A DNA stretch of 64,000 nt from Rhodopirellula sp. SM50 (GTDB taxonomy: Bacteria; Planctomycetota; Planctomycetia; Pirellulales; Pirellulaceae): the NCBI RefSeq assembly GCF_002289565.1, contig NZ_NTFY01000080.1, forward strand, positions 16,782 through 80,781, written 5' to 3'. Under the pieces are notes generated by a model. It was not told the DNA's origin and made no database searches. It worked only from the letters and a program-made list of their open reading frames with translations. How positions within the stretch are numbered: position 1 is the first letter of the stretch; each line of letters starts with the position of its first letter. A program made the position numbers and the translations under genes. Positions 28,127-36,946 of the stretch are shown here, one piece after another.

Positions 28127-28828
28127 ATGAAGAAAACCGAAGTCATCAAGCTTTTGAAGGAACACACCAATCCGCGCGGTGTCGAGCATTGGAGCAAGTG
28201 CGGTGTCAAAGAGAGCCAGCTCAAGAGCTTTGGGATCGGTTTGACCCAGCTTCGCAAACTCGCCAAACAAATTGGACGCGACCATCGACTCGCTTTGGAA
28301 CTCTGGAAGTCAAACGTCTATGACGCCAAGGTCATCGGGCTGTTGATCGACGATCCCAAACAGGTCACCCGCGCTCAAGCCGAACAGCAAGTCGAGCAAT
28401 TGCAGGGCGGGTACCTGGCCCATGTGTTCGCCTCCTGTGATGCGACACTCGCCAAGGCTCCCTTCGCGTTCGATCTCGCCTGCGACTGGATGGAGAGCGA
28501 CGATCCGGTGCGCCGCCGCTGTGCCTATGGTTTGATTTACGAGCTTTCCAAGAAAAACCCCAAGGGCATGGATGATGCATTCTTGTTGGTGCTGATCGAC
28601 CGCATCAAGAACCACATCAAGGGCGAAGACATGTGGGTGCGGGAATCGATGAACACCGCCTTGATGGGAATCGGAAAACGCGACAAGAAACTCAACAGAG
28701 CCGCCCTCCGCGCCGCCAAAGCCATCGGCCCGGTCGACATCGACTATGGAGACGACAACGCCTGCGAACCGCTGGATGTCGTCAAACATCTGACCAGCGA
28801 TCATTTGAAGAAGAAACTGGACTTGTGA
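28127..28828 (+). CDS. AlkD-like DNA alkylation repair protein
   Basis: The 233-residue all-helical HEAT-like protein resembles AlkD (PF08713): MKKTEVIKLLKEHTNPRGVE, then GIGLTQLRKLAKQIGRDHRL, ALELWKSNVYDAKVIGLLID, LACDWMESDDPVRRRCAYGL and ESMNTALMGIGKRDKKLNRA. AlkD glycosylases remove N3- and N7-alkylpurines without base flipping; some family members act only structurally. The Trp and Asp residues expected in the DNA-binding cleft are plausibly WMESD and WVRES, unverified. ATG 28127 starts 4 bases after the GDSL gene stop, with GAGAA upstream inside that gene's end, so it is operonic with it. Confidence 0.85.
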   Translation: MKKTEVIKLLKEHTNPRGVEHWSKCGVKESQLKSFGIGLTQLRKLAKQIGRDHRLALELWKSNVYDAKVIGLLIDDPKQVTRAQAEQQVEQLQGGYLAHVFASCDATLAKAPFAFDLACDWMESDDPVRRRCAYGLIYELSKKNPKGMDDAFLLVLIDRIKNHIKGEDMWVRESMNTALMGIGKRDKKLNRAALRAAKAIGPVDIDYGDDNACEPLDVVKHLTSDHLKKKLDL

Positions 28829-28920
28829 GCGGTCCGGTACCCGTTGTTAGCGGAACGGCGCGAGCGGGCTGTCAATTGAAACCCGCACGCGTTAGCAACG
28901 GGCCACGGCGATCAGCGGCT

Positions 28921-29201
28921 AACCCCGGACGGGCAACGCTGTGAAGCATTTTTCCTTCGTGTTTCTTGCGGTTTTAGCGGCAGGGCGCGAGCCCTCCGGT
29001 TCTTCTCGCGGTTTTAGCGGCAGGGCGCGAGCCCTCCGGTTCTTCTTGCGGTATCAGCGGCAGGGCGCGAGCCCTCCGGTTCTTCATCTCTGCCACAACA
29101 CCGGAGGGCTCGCGCCCTACCGCTAAAAAATGCTTCACAGCGTTGCCGGACGGGGGTGCAGCCATTAGCCGGAGGTGAGCGGAGCGATCCCTCCGGGATA
29201 C
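28921..29201. repeat. Family E repeat interrupted by element B3
   Basis: The host repeat starts CCCCGGACGGG, is interrupted at 28934-29145, and continues GGTGCAGCCATTAGCCGGAG into the hairpin GCCGGAGGTG ... CCTCCGG ending near 29197. Its layout matches the interrupted copy at 10402-10606. Confidence 0.65.
28934..29145. mobile_element. Palindromic miniature element B3 with triplicated left arm
   Basis: Outer inverted repeats (CAACGCTGTGAAGCATTTT and complement) match those of B2. Instead of one left arm it has three direct copies of a 40-base unit containing TTTAGCGGCAGGGCGCGAGC (starting near 28972, 29012 and 29052), then one inverted right arm at 29101-29127. Direct repeats CCGGACGGG flank it at 28925-28933 and 29146-29154. 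Confidence 0.8.
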
Positions 29202-29283
29202 CCCAACACTCGTGCTCGGACGCGACCGAGCTGATTCGATCCGGATTGACCGCCCTGTTCGGGATCGTTTGCGGCCTAGAGAC

Positions 29284-29418
29284 CAATACCGCTAAGTTAA
29301 GCGTCGTTTCGTCAGATGAGGGCCCGTAGGCTCGCGCCAAACGGCTGATATTCGTTTGATATCAGCCGGTTCGCGCCAGCGTCCGGGCCCCCTCATTCAG
29401 ATTAACTTAGCGGTATTG
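29284..29418. mobile_element. Miniature inverted-repeat element C1 with 10-bp target duplication
   Basis: A 135-bp near-palindrome with perfect 17-bp termini CAATACCGCTAAGTTAA. The interior hairpin arms are TGAGGGCCCGTAGGCTCGC and an imperfect complement around a short loop. Identical direct repeats GCCTAGAGAC flank it at 29274-29283 and 29419-29428. There is no coding capacity. Related copies are at 42403 and 50235. Confidence 0.88.
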
Positions 29419-29480
29419 GCCTAGAGACTACAGTCACGCCGCCGAAGCGGTCGCGGGATGATTCCGAACAGGAGGCCCCC

Positions 29481-29621
29481 ATGAACTTCACTTGGTTTTC
29501 CATCATCGCGGTCATCGCAGGGATCGGCTTGCCGGTCACGATTCTGGCGTTCGCCGCGTCGTATTTGTACCGCAACCGGCCGAAGCCGGAGGAGCGGACG
29601 TATTTCTGGGACGAGCGATAA
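29481..29621 (+). CDS. Small single-pass membrane protein, 46 residues
   Basis: The reading frame ATG 29481 to TAA 29621 has a near-perfect AGGAGG 6 bases upstream. The peptide MNFTWFSIIAVIAGIGLPVT continues as ILAFAASYLYRNRPKPEERT and YFWDER: one transmembrane helix (about 6-28) followed by a charged cytoplasmic tail. It is too short for usual ORF cut-offs, but the combination of ribosome binding site, clean helix and charged tail argues that it is real. It lies just after element C1, convergent with the EAL-HDOD gene. Function unknown; possibly a small regulator or subunit of a membrane complex. Confidence 0.65.
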   Translation: MNFTWFSIIAVIAGIGLPVTILAFAASYLYRNRPKPEERTYFWDER

Positions 29622-29682
29622 TCTGGGGCGAACGATAGTTTGAGGGAACGATAGGACGCGGACCCGGACCGTCGGAGGCGTG

Positions 29683-30924
29683 TTAGCCGTCGATGTTGCA
29701 GTCGGCGATCCAACGCAGCGCCTGCTGATAGGCCGATGTCAGGTGCTCGGCCGACAACGAGATCGGCGGCGTGATCTCTCCCGCTTCGAAGTTGATCACG
29801 CTTTGCAGGGTGTGCCCCAGTTCGCCGGCTCGATGGAGCAAGGCGTCGTTCATGTCGTCGGCCAGCGGCAACAGCGGAATGACTTCGTCCATCGGCTTGT
29901 CCAACAATGCATCCATGACCGAAAGCAGTCCGAGCGTGTAGTAGCGGTCCGGTCGCGTGGCGCGGGATTCGCTCGCCAGCAACTCGCACATCTTGCCTCG
30001 AATCATGGCAAGCTTGATCAGTTCTTGTGGCTTGCCTTCATCGATGCTGGTCATCAGCATCATCGAGGCCAGGGAACGCAAACGCGAGATCCCCATCAAG
30101 GTCGTCGCTTGCTTCAACGAATCGATCGTGCGTGTCGTCGCGGCGTTGGCAGAATTGACGAACCGCAGCAACTTGAACGAAAGATTCGCGTCGGTTTGGA
30201 TGATCCCTTCGACTTCGCCGACCGTGATGTCGGGGTTTTGCAGTTCGGACATCAGTCGCACGACCGACGCCACATTGACTTGCGTCTTGCGTTGGCTGAT
30301 GACCTGGGGGCGACAGAAAAAGTAGCCTTGGAAGAGGTCGCAACCGAGGCTTTTACAGAGTTCGAAGTCCTCCTGCGTCTCAATCTTTTCCGCCAAGATG
30401 GTGCGCACCCCCAACGCACGAAGCTTGCTGATGTGATCCGCCAAGTCTTCTTTGGGGATCAGCGGAAACTCGATCTTGACGATGTCCGCGGTCCCGATCA
30501 ACGGTTCCAGGTCGGGGCGATAGACGAAATCATCCAGCGCGATTTTGTAGCCTTCTTCGACCAGCTTTTCGATCGCCGAGAGCACCTCTTCGTCTGGTTC
30601 AATGTCTTCGAGGATTTCCAGGACGACGCGGTCGGGCGGCATGCACGACAAGTTGTGACTGGTCAGCAAGTTGCGTGTCAAATTGATGAACGCCTTTTTC
30701 GAACCGACAATCGTGTCCAGACCGATATCGGTAAACGTATTGAGCAGCACGTTGGCTGTCGCCCGATCACCATCGGTGATCATCGCGGCGTTCTGCTCCC
30801 CAGATCGGAACAGCAGCTCGTAGGCGAAAACCTCCACTTCAGGAGTGAAGATCGGTTGACGTCCCACGAAGGCGTTTTCGGCGGGGGAGGACGTTGCGCC
30901 GGGAGAGGTTTGGCAGGTCGACAT
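29683..30924 (-). CDS. EAL-like/HDOD signalling protein (YuxH/CdgJ type)
   Basis: The 413-residue protein combines an EAL-like domain (about 17-200) and an HDOD domain (about 205-400). EAL signature positions are altered: VFAYELLFRS in place of xxxEALLR, VVLEILEDIE, IALDDFVYRP retaining DD, and VKIEFPLIPK. The canonical metal-binding set appears incomplete, as is usual in this family, so c-di-GMP hydrolysis is unlikely. HDOD begins VNVASVVRLMSELQNPDITV and includes ISRLRSLASMMLMTSID. It is probably a regulator of motility or c-di-GMP-dependent behaviour through protein contacts. ATG 30924 begins a short disordered leader. It is monocistronic. Confidence 0.92.
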   Translation of the reverse strand: MSTCQTSPGATSSPAENAFVGRQPIFTPEVEVFAYELLFRSGEQNAAMITDGDRATANVLLNTFTDIGLDTIVGSKKAFINLTRNLLTSHNLSCMPPDRVVLEILEDIEPDEEVLSAIEKLVEEGYKIALDDFVYRPDLEPLIGTADIVKIEFPLIPKEDLADHISKLRALGVRTILAEKIETQEDFELCKSLGCDLFQGYFFCRPQVISQRKTQVNVASVVRLMSELQNPDITVGEVEGIIQTDANLSFKLLRFVNSANAATTRTIDSLKQATTLMGISRLRSLASMMLMTSIDEGKPQELIKLAMIRGKMCELLASESRATRPDRYYTLGLLSVMDALLDKPMDEVIPLLPLADDMNDALLHRAGELGHTLQSVINFEAGEITPPISLSAEHLTSAYQQALRWIADCNIDG

Positions 30925-31101
30925 GACGGATAGAATTCTGTTGAAGCGGGAGTGATGGTGGGCGAATCCCTATCTTGGCGAGACCATTGCATGTTGCTGT
31001 CGCAAGAAAGCCGATGACGGCGCATGACCCCACTGTTGGAAGTCTAAGTCATGTTTTGCATGGCCATCGCGTGTTCACGCCAATGTCATGTCCGTCATCC
31101 C

Positions 31102-31887
31102 TCACTCGGGCACATCGGGTTGCTGCCAGGCACTCATCCCTCCGTCGACGTAAATCGTCTGGCCGTGGATGTGCTCGGCGGCATCGGACAATAAAAAGAT
31201 CACCGTGCCCGCACACACGTCGCCGGTCGGAACGCGTCCGTTGGGGGTGTGCAATTCCATCCAACGGCGCATCTTGTCATCGCCGATCGCCCCATCGGTC
31301 AACGGCGTTCGCACCAGGCCGGGTGCCATGGCGTTGACCCGAATCCCCTTGGGCGCCAGCGACACGCAAAGCGAACGGACCATTGCCGCGACCGCCCCCT
31401 TGCTGGTGTCGTAGGCGGTGTGATCGGGTTCGGAGAGCAACCCGTTGATCGAACCGGTGAACACGACTCGCCCCTGAACCTCGCCATTCACCCAACGCCG
31501 CGCGATCGCCTGGGTCAAGAAATATCCCGCCGACACGTTCAGATGCATGGTGGTTTGGTAGCGGTCAAAATCCATTTCCAAAAACGGCACGTCGATATAC
31601 GTCCCGGCGTTGTTGACCAACAAGTCGATTCCGGGCATCAACGTATCCACCTCCGCCATCAAGGACTCCAGGTACTCACCCGGGGCACGTGACAAATCGC
31701 ACAGCACCAGTTCGGCGCGGACTCCATGCCGACGACATTGTTGCAACGTCTGTTCCGCCGCCGCATCGCGTCGTAATCCGACCAGCAACACGTCCGCACC
31801 GGCTTTCGCCGCAGCGATCGCAATCGCTCCACCGATGCCCTGGGTCCCGCCGGTGATCAACGCCTTCCGGCCACTCAATTCGTTCAT
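31102..31887 (-). CDS. Short-chain dehydrogenase/reductase (SDR)
   Basis: The 261-residue classical SDR has TGGTQGIG (about 12-19), NNAG (about 92-95), Ser136 in VVFTGSINGL, Tyr149 and Lys153 in YDTSK, and a C-terminal FLLSDAAEHIHGQTIYVDGG typical of glucose-1-dehydrogenase or 3-ketoacyl-ACP reductase-like members. The open frame starts with TTG 31893, but ATG 31887 is the natural start. It diverges from the RidA-family gene, with 137 bases between. The substrate is unknown. Confidence 0.93.
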   Translation of the reverse strand: MNELSGRKALITGGTQGIGGAIAIAAAKAGADVLLVGLRRDAAAEQTLQQCRRHGVRAELVLCDLSRAPGEYLESLMAEVDTLMPGIDLLVNNAGTYIDVPFLEMDFDRYQTTMHLNVSAGYFLTQAIARRWVNGEVQGRVVFTGSINGLLSEPDHTAYDTSKGAVAAMVRSLCVSLAPKGIRVNAMAPGLVRTPLTDGAIGDDKMRRWMELHTPNGRVPTGDVCAGTVIFLLSDAAEHIHGQTIYVDGGMSAWQQPDVPE

Positions 31888-32024
31888 GATCAATTTCGCT
31901 CAAGGGTGCAATGGATGGTCCAACGACACGAACGCGGCGGTTCCTGTCGTCGTCAGCTTGAAACACGACTGAAATACTGACACACTTTGGCTTTCCCATT
32001 CACCGCTTCCAACCCCACCAAACC

Positions 32025-32489
32025 ATGTCTTACCAAAAACGTATCGAAGAACTCGGACTCGAACTACCACCTGCGCCCGCACCGGCCGGCGTTTACAAGC
32101 CCGTCGTCGTCGTTGGCGGTCTCGCCTATGTTTCCGGGCATGGACCGTTGAAACCGAACAAGACGTTGACGACCGGTCGTTTGGGATTGGACTTGGATGT
32201 CGAGTCTGGGTATGAGGCGGCCCGGCAAACCGGTCTAGCCATGCTGGCCACGCTGCAAAGCCACTTCGGTTCGCTCGACAAAGTGAAACGGGTGATCAAG
32301 TTGCTCGGCCTGGTTCAGTGCATCGAAGGCTTTCCCGATTCGCCCGCGGTGATCAACGGTTGCAGCGAGTTGTTCCGAGACGTGTTTGGCGAAGAGAACG
32401 GCGTCGGCGCGCGCAGCGCCATCGGCACCAACAGCCTGCCCGGAAAGATCGCCGTCGAAATCGAAGCCATCTTCGAAGTCGACGCGTAG
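32025..32489 (+). CDS. RidA/YjgF-family protein
   Basis: The 154-residue protein of the YjgF/YER057c/UK114 superfamily starts MSYQKRIEELGLELPPAPAP and continues GVYKPVVVVGGLAYVSGHGP, a long-form member similar to the YjgF_like_1 subgroup. The conserved C-terminal stretch GVGARSAIGTNSLPGKIAVE contains the Arg that binds the imine substrate in RidA, followed by EIEAIFEV. RidA hydrolyses reactive enamine/imine intermediates of PLP enzymes. It is a trimeric cytoplasmic enzyme in known cases. It is convergent with the LEPR metalloprotease gene. Confidence 0.92.
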   Translation: MSYQKRIEELGLELPPAPAPAGVYKPVVVVGGLAYVSGHGPLKPNKTLTTGRLGLDLDVESGYEAARQTGLAMLATLQSHFGSLDKVKRVIKLLGLVQCIEGFPDSPAVINGCSELFRDVFGEENGVGARSAIGTNSLPGKIAVEIEAIFEVDA

Positions 32490-32539
32490 CGAGTTCATCC
32501 CGAGCGTGTGGCCAGGCGCGATCGGAGCCCCATCCGTTC

Positions 32540-35500
32540 TCACCAGCTGCCGAACGCCTCATCGAGTAACCGCAACGACTCGTCTCCGCCAATCGCGCGG
32601 TCGGCGATCGTGTCGGTCATCAAGGCGACTGAGCGGTCCCTGTTGTTCGACTCGGCCGTCGCATCGGTATCGGCAATCTCCGCGGACGGGGTTGCCGATC
32701 GTGCCTGCGGCGAACGAGTGACCAGCAACGAGACCGTGAATTCGTCGCCGGTTTCAGAATCATCCGCGACTTCCGCCCGTTGCGACTGCCCTCCCGAACC
32801 AGACGATGAGCCGTTGGATGTCGGCGGTGGGGGTGGCGGCGGCGGGCTGGACGGCCCATTCCAATCGCCTGAGATCGGAGTCCAACCGGCATTCCCGCCG
32901 GGCCCGAAGATGAAGAAGTAGTCCGAGGCTCCGGCGGTAAACGAATCCTTCAAGTGAAACCGCGAGACCGCAGGCTCATACAAGCCGATCGTGTCGGTGC
33001 CGTCGCCGTTCCAGTCGCCCACCATCGGCAGCCAACCGGCATTGCCGCCGGGGCCGAAACCAAAATACTGGTCCGAAGCCCCCGACGTGAACGTGTCTTT
33101 GAGATGGAACAGTGAGATGTCGGGTTGGTACAAGCCGATCGTGTCGGTGCCGTCACCATTCCAGTCGCCGGCCAACGGGATCCAGCCGGCATTGCCGCCG
33201 GGGCCAAAGGCAAAGTATTGGTCCGAAGCGCCCGACGTGAACGTGTCTTTGAGATGGAACAATGAAATATCCGGTTGGTACAGCCCGATGGTGTCGGTGC
33301 CATCGCCGTTCCAGTCGCCGGCCAACGGAATCCAGCCCGCGTTGCCGCCGGGGCCAAAGGCAAAGTATTGGTCCGAGGCCCCCGGCGTGAAGCTGTCTTT
33401 GAGATGGAACAACGAGATGTCTGGTTGGTACAGCCCGATGGTGTCGGTGCCATCGCCGTTCCAATCGCCCGACAACGGGATCCAGCCCGCGTTGCCGCCG
33501 GGACCGAAGGCAAAAAACTGATCTGAACCACCTGATGACAACGCGTTTCTGAGATGGAACAGCGGAGCATCGGGTTGGTACAGTCCGATCGTATCAAGCG
33601 TGATGCTGCCCGAACCCAAACTGCCGTCGTCATTGGAAATCGTGCCGATCGCCGACGTGACGGCCAAACGGGCACCGTCGGACGGCCCCGACAACGTGAC
33701 CGTGAATCGCTCGTCGGCTTCCGCGACGCTGTCACCACTGACGTTGAACGTCACCACCTGTGATGTGGTTTGCCCGGCCTGGAATTGAACTTGCCCCGAC
33801 GGAAACGAACCGCCAAAGTCGGCGGCGTTGACCGGATTCCCATCGCGAGGCGTCACGGCATAATTGACGGTCGCCGACGATGACACGTTACCGCTCCGCG
33901 TCACCGTGAAGCTAAACGATGTCGTGCCGGAATCCCCTTCGGACTGTGTCAGATTTGATGCATTGATCGATGCGATCGTGGTCGCAGGAATCACTTCGCT
34001 GATCGCCAACCCGGGGGTCACAATCCCTTCGCTTCCCGCGTTGGCTTCGACACGGACGCGGATCGTCCCGAACTCGGTCGCGGTGACGCGTTCGGCATAC
34101 GACTCCAACGTCCGTGCGCTGCTGCCAGCTTCGTCATTGATCAACAGCACCCCGTTGCTGGTCACCTGGTTGAACGTGATCGGCGTGCCGTCACCGGTGA
34201 TCGTGACGCGCTGGTCGAAGGTCCCTTGGAAATTCTCGAGGGCAAAGACATACAGGTCATATTGAAACCCCGGTGTCAGGCCGGCCCAGGTGACGTCGAT
34301 CGGTACCGTCGGTCCGCCGAAAGGACCGCTGTAGAGCAGCCCGTCGATCCCCGCCAACGAAGGCGTGTGGCTGGGCAACGTGCCGCTCGAAGGCGTCGAG
34401 GTGCCGCTGCCGGTGTTGTCATCAAACAACAAGTCGATCGTGGTTGCGTTTCCGGCTTCGTCGATCAAGTCATTCAAAACAAACGACGGCGGATTCGAAC
34501 CGACATCCACCCGCGTCCAATTCGTCGGCGACGAACCCGCGATGGGGTCAAAGTCGATGCCCACCAATTGACCGCTGCCGGACGCCGGCAATGCCGTGTC
34601 GTTGTCGATGATGTCCGCGGCCACACTGGCAACGGCCAGCGAGAGCGGATAATTCGTCGCGTCGTCGGTGGCGGTAATCGCGTGCGAAATGGTACTCGCG
34701 TGCGTCCCTTCGACGGCCAAGTCATCGATCGCACGCACAAAGACATTTTGCGGCGTGGTGCTATTGAACACCAACGTTTGGGTGCCGGCGAATGATCCGG
34801 CCGCGCCGCTCAAACTGATTTCGCTCTGTGCGTCGGCCGTTACCGTGATCGTCACGTCTGCACCGCCGTTGGGCACAGCGTCCAACGCGATCTGATAGGA
34901 ATCGGTCACAATACCCGGTGTTTCGCGGAGTGCTGTGCCGGAACCGGTTTCCACGATCGTCACGCCCGCGGCCGAAGCGTTGGCGGAGACTGAAAAATCC
35001 TGGTCGGAGATGTCAAAGAACACGTTGCCGACGCCCTTGGCACGAATCCGAGCTTGGCTGGTCGAGGCGTCAAGATTCGGCACCACGACCGATGCTGACC
35101 CGTTGTTGGGATAGTTGCCGAGCAGAATCGGAAACGTGTTCCCGCCGTCCAGGGACAGGCTCAACTGGATCGTCGCCGTGTTGATTCCGTTGGCATCGGT
35201 TCCCGCGACGGCCCAGGTCACCGTTTCGCTGCTGCCGCCGGACCACGTCACCGAGGTGTTGGGCGACGTGACTTCAAACGCCGCGCCGGTATCGACCACG
35301 GTCACGCGCACGTCATCGCTGCGGACGCCACTGATCGTCGCGCCGCTGACATCGTGATTGTCACGCGCCGTCGCGCGGAAATTCATGACGCGACTTTGCG
35401 TCGGTAAATGTTCGCCGCGATTGGTTAACGGACTGGTGTTGGCCAAAATGTCCGACAGCCGTGGAAAGGTGCGATCCGGGGCGGCTGTCGGGGCAAAGGA

Positions 35501-36649
35501 GCGAAACAGTGGGCCGACCGCATCGTTGGCGTCGGGGATCGGCACCGTTTGTCCGCTGCTGGGTGAACCGACATCGATCTGCTCCCAGGTGTACGTCAGG
35601 TAGTCACCGGAGTCGGGATCCGAGGCGTCGGCGGTCAACACAAAGGGTGTGCCGGCGGGGATCGTGACATCGGGGCCGGCATCGATGGTCGGGATGGTAT
35701 TGCCGTTGGCCACCGGCGGTCGCAAGGTGGGGATTGTGGTTGAGATGAAGCGTTGGATTTCGTCAAAGCTTCCCGCGTGAAAGTAACGTTCGTCGCCGGG
35801 TTCGACCGGCAGATTGTCGCTGCCGCAAATCCCCTGATACGCCATGATCGTCGATCCGCTGCCGGGTTCGTATGAACTTTCGACGGCGCGTTGCGAACAG
35901 TTCCCCGACGCGCCGTTGAACGAATGCTCGGCGCCGAATTGATGCCCGAGTTCGTGCAGCAGAATGCCGAGCAGCGAATCGGTGACGGTGACGACGCTGT
36001 TGGACCCCAGGGTCAGAGGCGACGAGACGCCGGAGACGCCTTGCGCCTTGTTGCTCTGTCCGACCGCCCCCAGCGTTGCCAATCCACCGCCGGCGCCGAC
36101 CGCCAGCACGTGGCCGAGATCATATTCGTTGCGTTGGCCCACTCCCGTCGTCGAACTGCCGGAAATCGTCAACCGGTCTTCGATCTCCGGGCCGTTTTCA
36201 ATCAACAGGGAGTTCGTGTCGCTGTCGCTGTATCCATCGAAGGACGTGCTGCCGGTGGAAATCAGCAGGTCGTTGTCGGGAATCAACTCCAGCTTGATCG
36301 CCAACTCACGCTGAAAGATCGCGTTCACCTCGGCAACGATCTGATCGAGTGCATCGCTGGCCACATTCCGCTGCTCCGTTTGTGTCGCCGATTGTGGATT
36401 GCAGGTCGTCGAGACGGTGCAGGCCTCTGTGGTGAATTCGACCGTGGTGGCCAAAGCCAGTTTGTAGGTCGACACGCCTGCTCCGACGCTCAGATTGTCG
36501 ACACCGATCGCCAGCAACAGACGCCGTTCCAGAACTTCGAAGACGCGGCGGCGCGACGGCCGGCGGGGCGTCACGTCACCCCGGCCGGTGGCGGTCAACC
36601 CTCGTTTTCGACGTGGTTTCGAATAAACGTGACGTCTGTTTGCGGACAT
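32540..36649 (-). CDS. LEPR-type secreted reprolysin-like metalloprotease with Calx-beta and five 50-residue repeats
   Basis: The protein has 1369 residues. The basic N-terminus leads to FEVLERRLLLA (about 37-47), the planctomycete LEPR-type surface-protein signature; no classical signal peptide is visible. The protease domain (about 50-330) has HELGHQFGAEHSF (His232, Glu233, His236, His242) and a Met-turn segment GSGSTIMAYQGIC. Ig/cadherin-like regions follow (LTADASDPDSGDYLTYTWEQ; TVTWAVAGTDANGINTATIQ), then a Calx-beta domain (about 890-1005) and five near-identical repeats of exactly 150 bp (DTIGLYQPDISLFHLKDTF... GPGGNAGWIPLAGDWNGDG), a Pro run and an acidic tail. ATG 36649 keeps the signature near residue 40; the frame opens at 36757. 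The N-terminal two-thirds are paralogous to the giant gene at 50563. Confidence 0.93.
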   Translation of the reverse strand: MSANRRHVYSKPRRKRGLTATGRGDVTPRRPSRRRVFEVLERRLLLAIGVDNLSVGAGVSTYKLALATTVEFTTEACTVSTTCNPQSATQTEQRNVASDALDQIVAEVNAIFQRELAIKLELIPDNDLLISTGSTSFDGYSDSDTNSLLIENGPEIEDRLTISGSSTTGVGQRNEYDLGHVLAVGAGGGLATLGAVGQSNKAQGVSGVSSPLTLGSNSVVTVTDSLLGILLHELGHQFGAEHSFNGASGNCSQRAVESSYEPGSGSTIMAYQGICGSDNLPVEPGDERYFHAGSFDEIQRFISTTIPTLRPPVANGNTIPTIDAGPDVTIPAGTPFVLTADASDPDSGDYLTYTWEQIDVGSPSSGQTVPIPDANDAVGPLFRSFAPTAAPDRTFPRLSDILANTSPLTNRGEHLPTQSRVMNFRATARDNHDVSGATISGVRSDDVRVTVVDTGAAFEVTSPNTSVTWSGGSSETVTWAVAGTDANGINTATIQLSLSLDGGNTFPILLGNYPNNGSASVVVPNLDASTSQARIRAKGVGNVFFDISDQDFSVSANASAAGVTIVETGSGTALRETPGIVTDSYQIALDAVPNGGADVTITVTADAQSEISLSGAAGSFAGTQTLVFNSTTPQNVFVRAIDDLAVEGTHASTISHAITATDDATNYPLSLAVASVAADIIDNDTALPASGSGQLVGIDFDPIAGSSPTNWTRVDVGSNPPSFVLNDLIDEAGNATTIDLLFDDNTGSGTSTPSSGTLPSHTPSLAGIDGLLYSGPFGGPTVPIDVTWAGLTPGFQYDLYVFALENFQGTFDQRVTITGDGTPITFNQVTSNGVLLINDEAGSSARTLESYAERVTATEFGTIRVRVEANAGSEGIVTPGLAISEVIPATTIASINASNLTQSEGDSGTTSFSFTVTRSGNVSSSATVNYAVTPRDGNPVNAADFGGSFPSGQVQFQAGQTTSQVVTFNVSGDSVAEADERFTVTLSGPSDGARLAVTSAIGTISNDDGSLGSGSITLDTIGLYQPDAPLFHLRNALSSGGSDQFFAFGPGGNAGWIPLSGDWNGDGTDTIGLYQPDISLFHLKDSFTPGASDQYFAFGPGGNAGWIPLAGDWNGDGTDTIGLYQPDISLFHLKDTFTSGASDQYFAFGPGGNAGWIPLAGDWNGDGTDTIGLYQPDISLFHLKDTFTSGASDQYFGFGPGGNAGWLPMVGDWNGDGTDTIGLYEPAVSRFHLKDSFTAGASDYFFIFGPGGNAGWTPISGDWNGPSSPPPPPPPPTSNGSSSGSGGQSQRAEVADDSETGDEFTVSLLVTRSPQARSATPSAEIADTDATAESNNRDRSVALMTDTIADRAIGGDESLRLLDEAFGSW
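32850..33598. repeat. 150-bp in-frame tandem repeats, about 5 copies
   Basis: Inside the metalloprotease gene the sequence GTGTCGGTGC and its surroundings recur at 32991, 33141, 33291 and 33441 with an exact 150-base period. Units encode 50 residues with the core DWNGDGTDTIGLYQP, resembling FG-GAP/VCBS-type propeller repeats. The central copies are almost identical in DNA, implying recent duplication or gene conversion. Confidence 0.88.
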
Positions 36650-36946
36650 GTAAGGAGCTCTTTCGTCTGGCCTGATCGTGACAACAAATCCGTCGAGTGG
36701 GGGCCGCCCGTTCGGGACCGGCCGACGAAGAAGAAAGGCCCCAGATGCAGCGGTCATCGCTCAACACAAACATGTGGAACATCCTCCATCCTTCCTGCCG
36801 AATCCGATCGCGAAACGTTTTTCTTTGGTTTGATAAGATCCTTTATGCCGGTTATTCCCGTTTCATCATCCAACCCCAGTTTAGTCCTCCCGGGCAGCAC
36901 TGCACAATTTTGCCGTCCGTCGCTGCAGGGGTTAGCGGAACAGCGC

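Noticed and set aside
28934..29145. Insertion sequence with its own transposase
   Set aside because: The element is about 210 bp with no open frame of meaningful length; only a non-autonomous element is possible.
29683..30924. Active c-di-GMP phosphodiesterase
   Set aside because: The EAL signature is ELL and other metal-binding positions do not match; the HDOD fusion places it with non-enzymatic EAL-like proteins.
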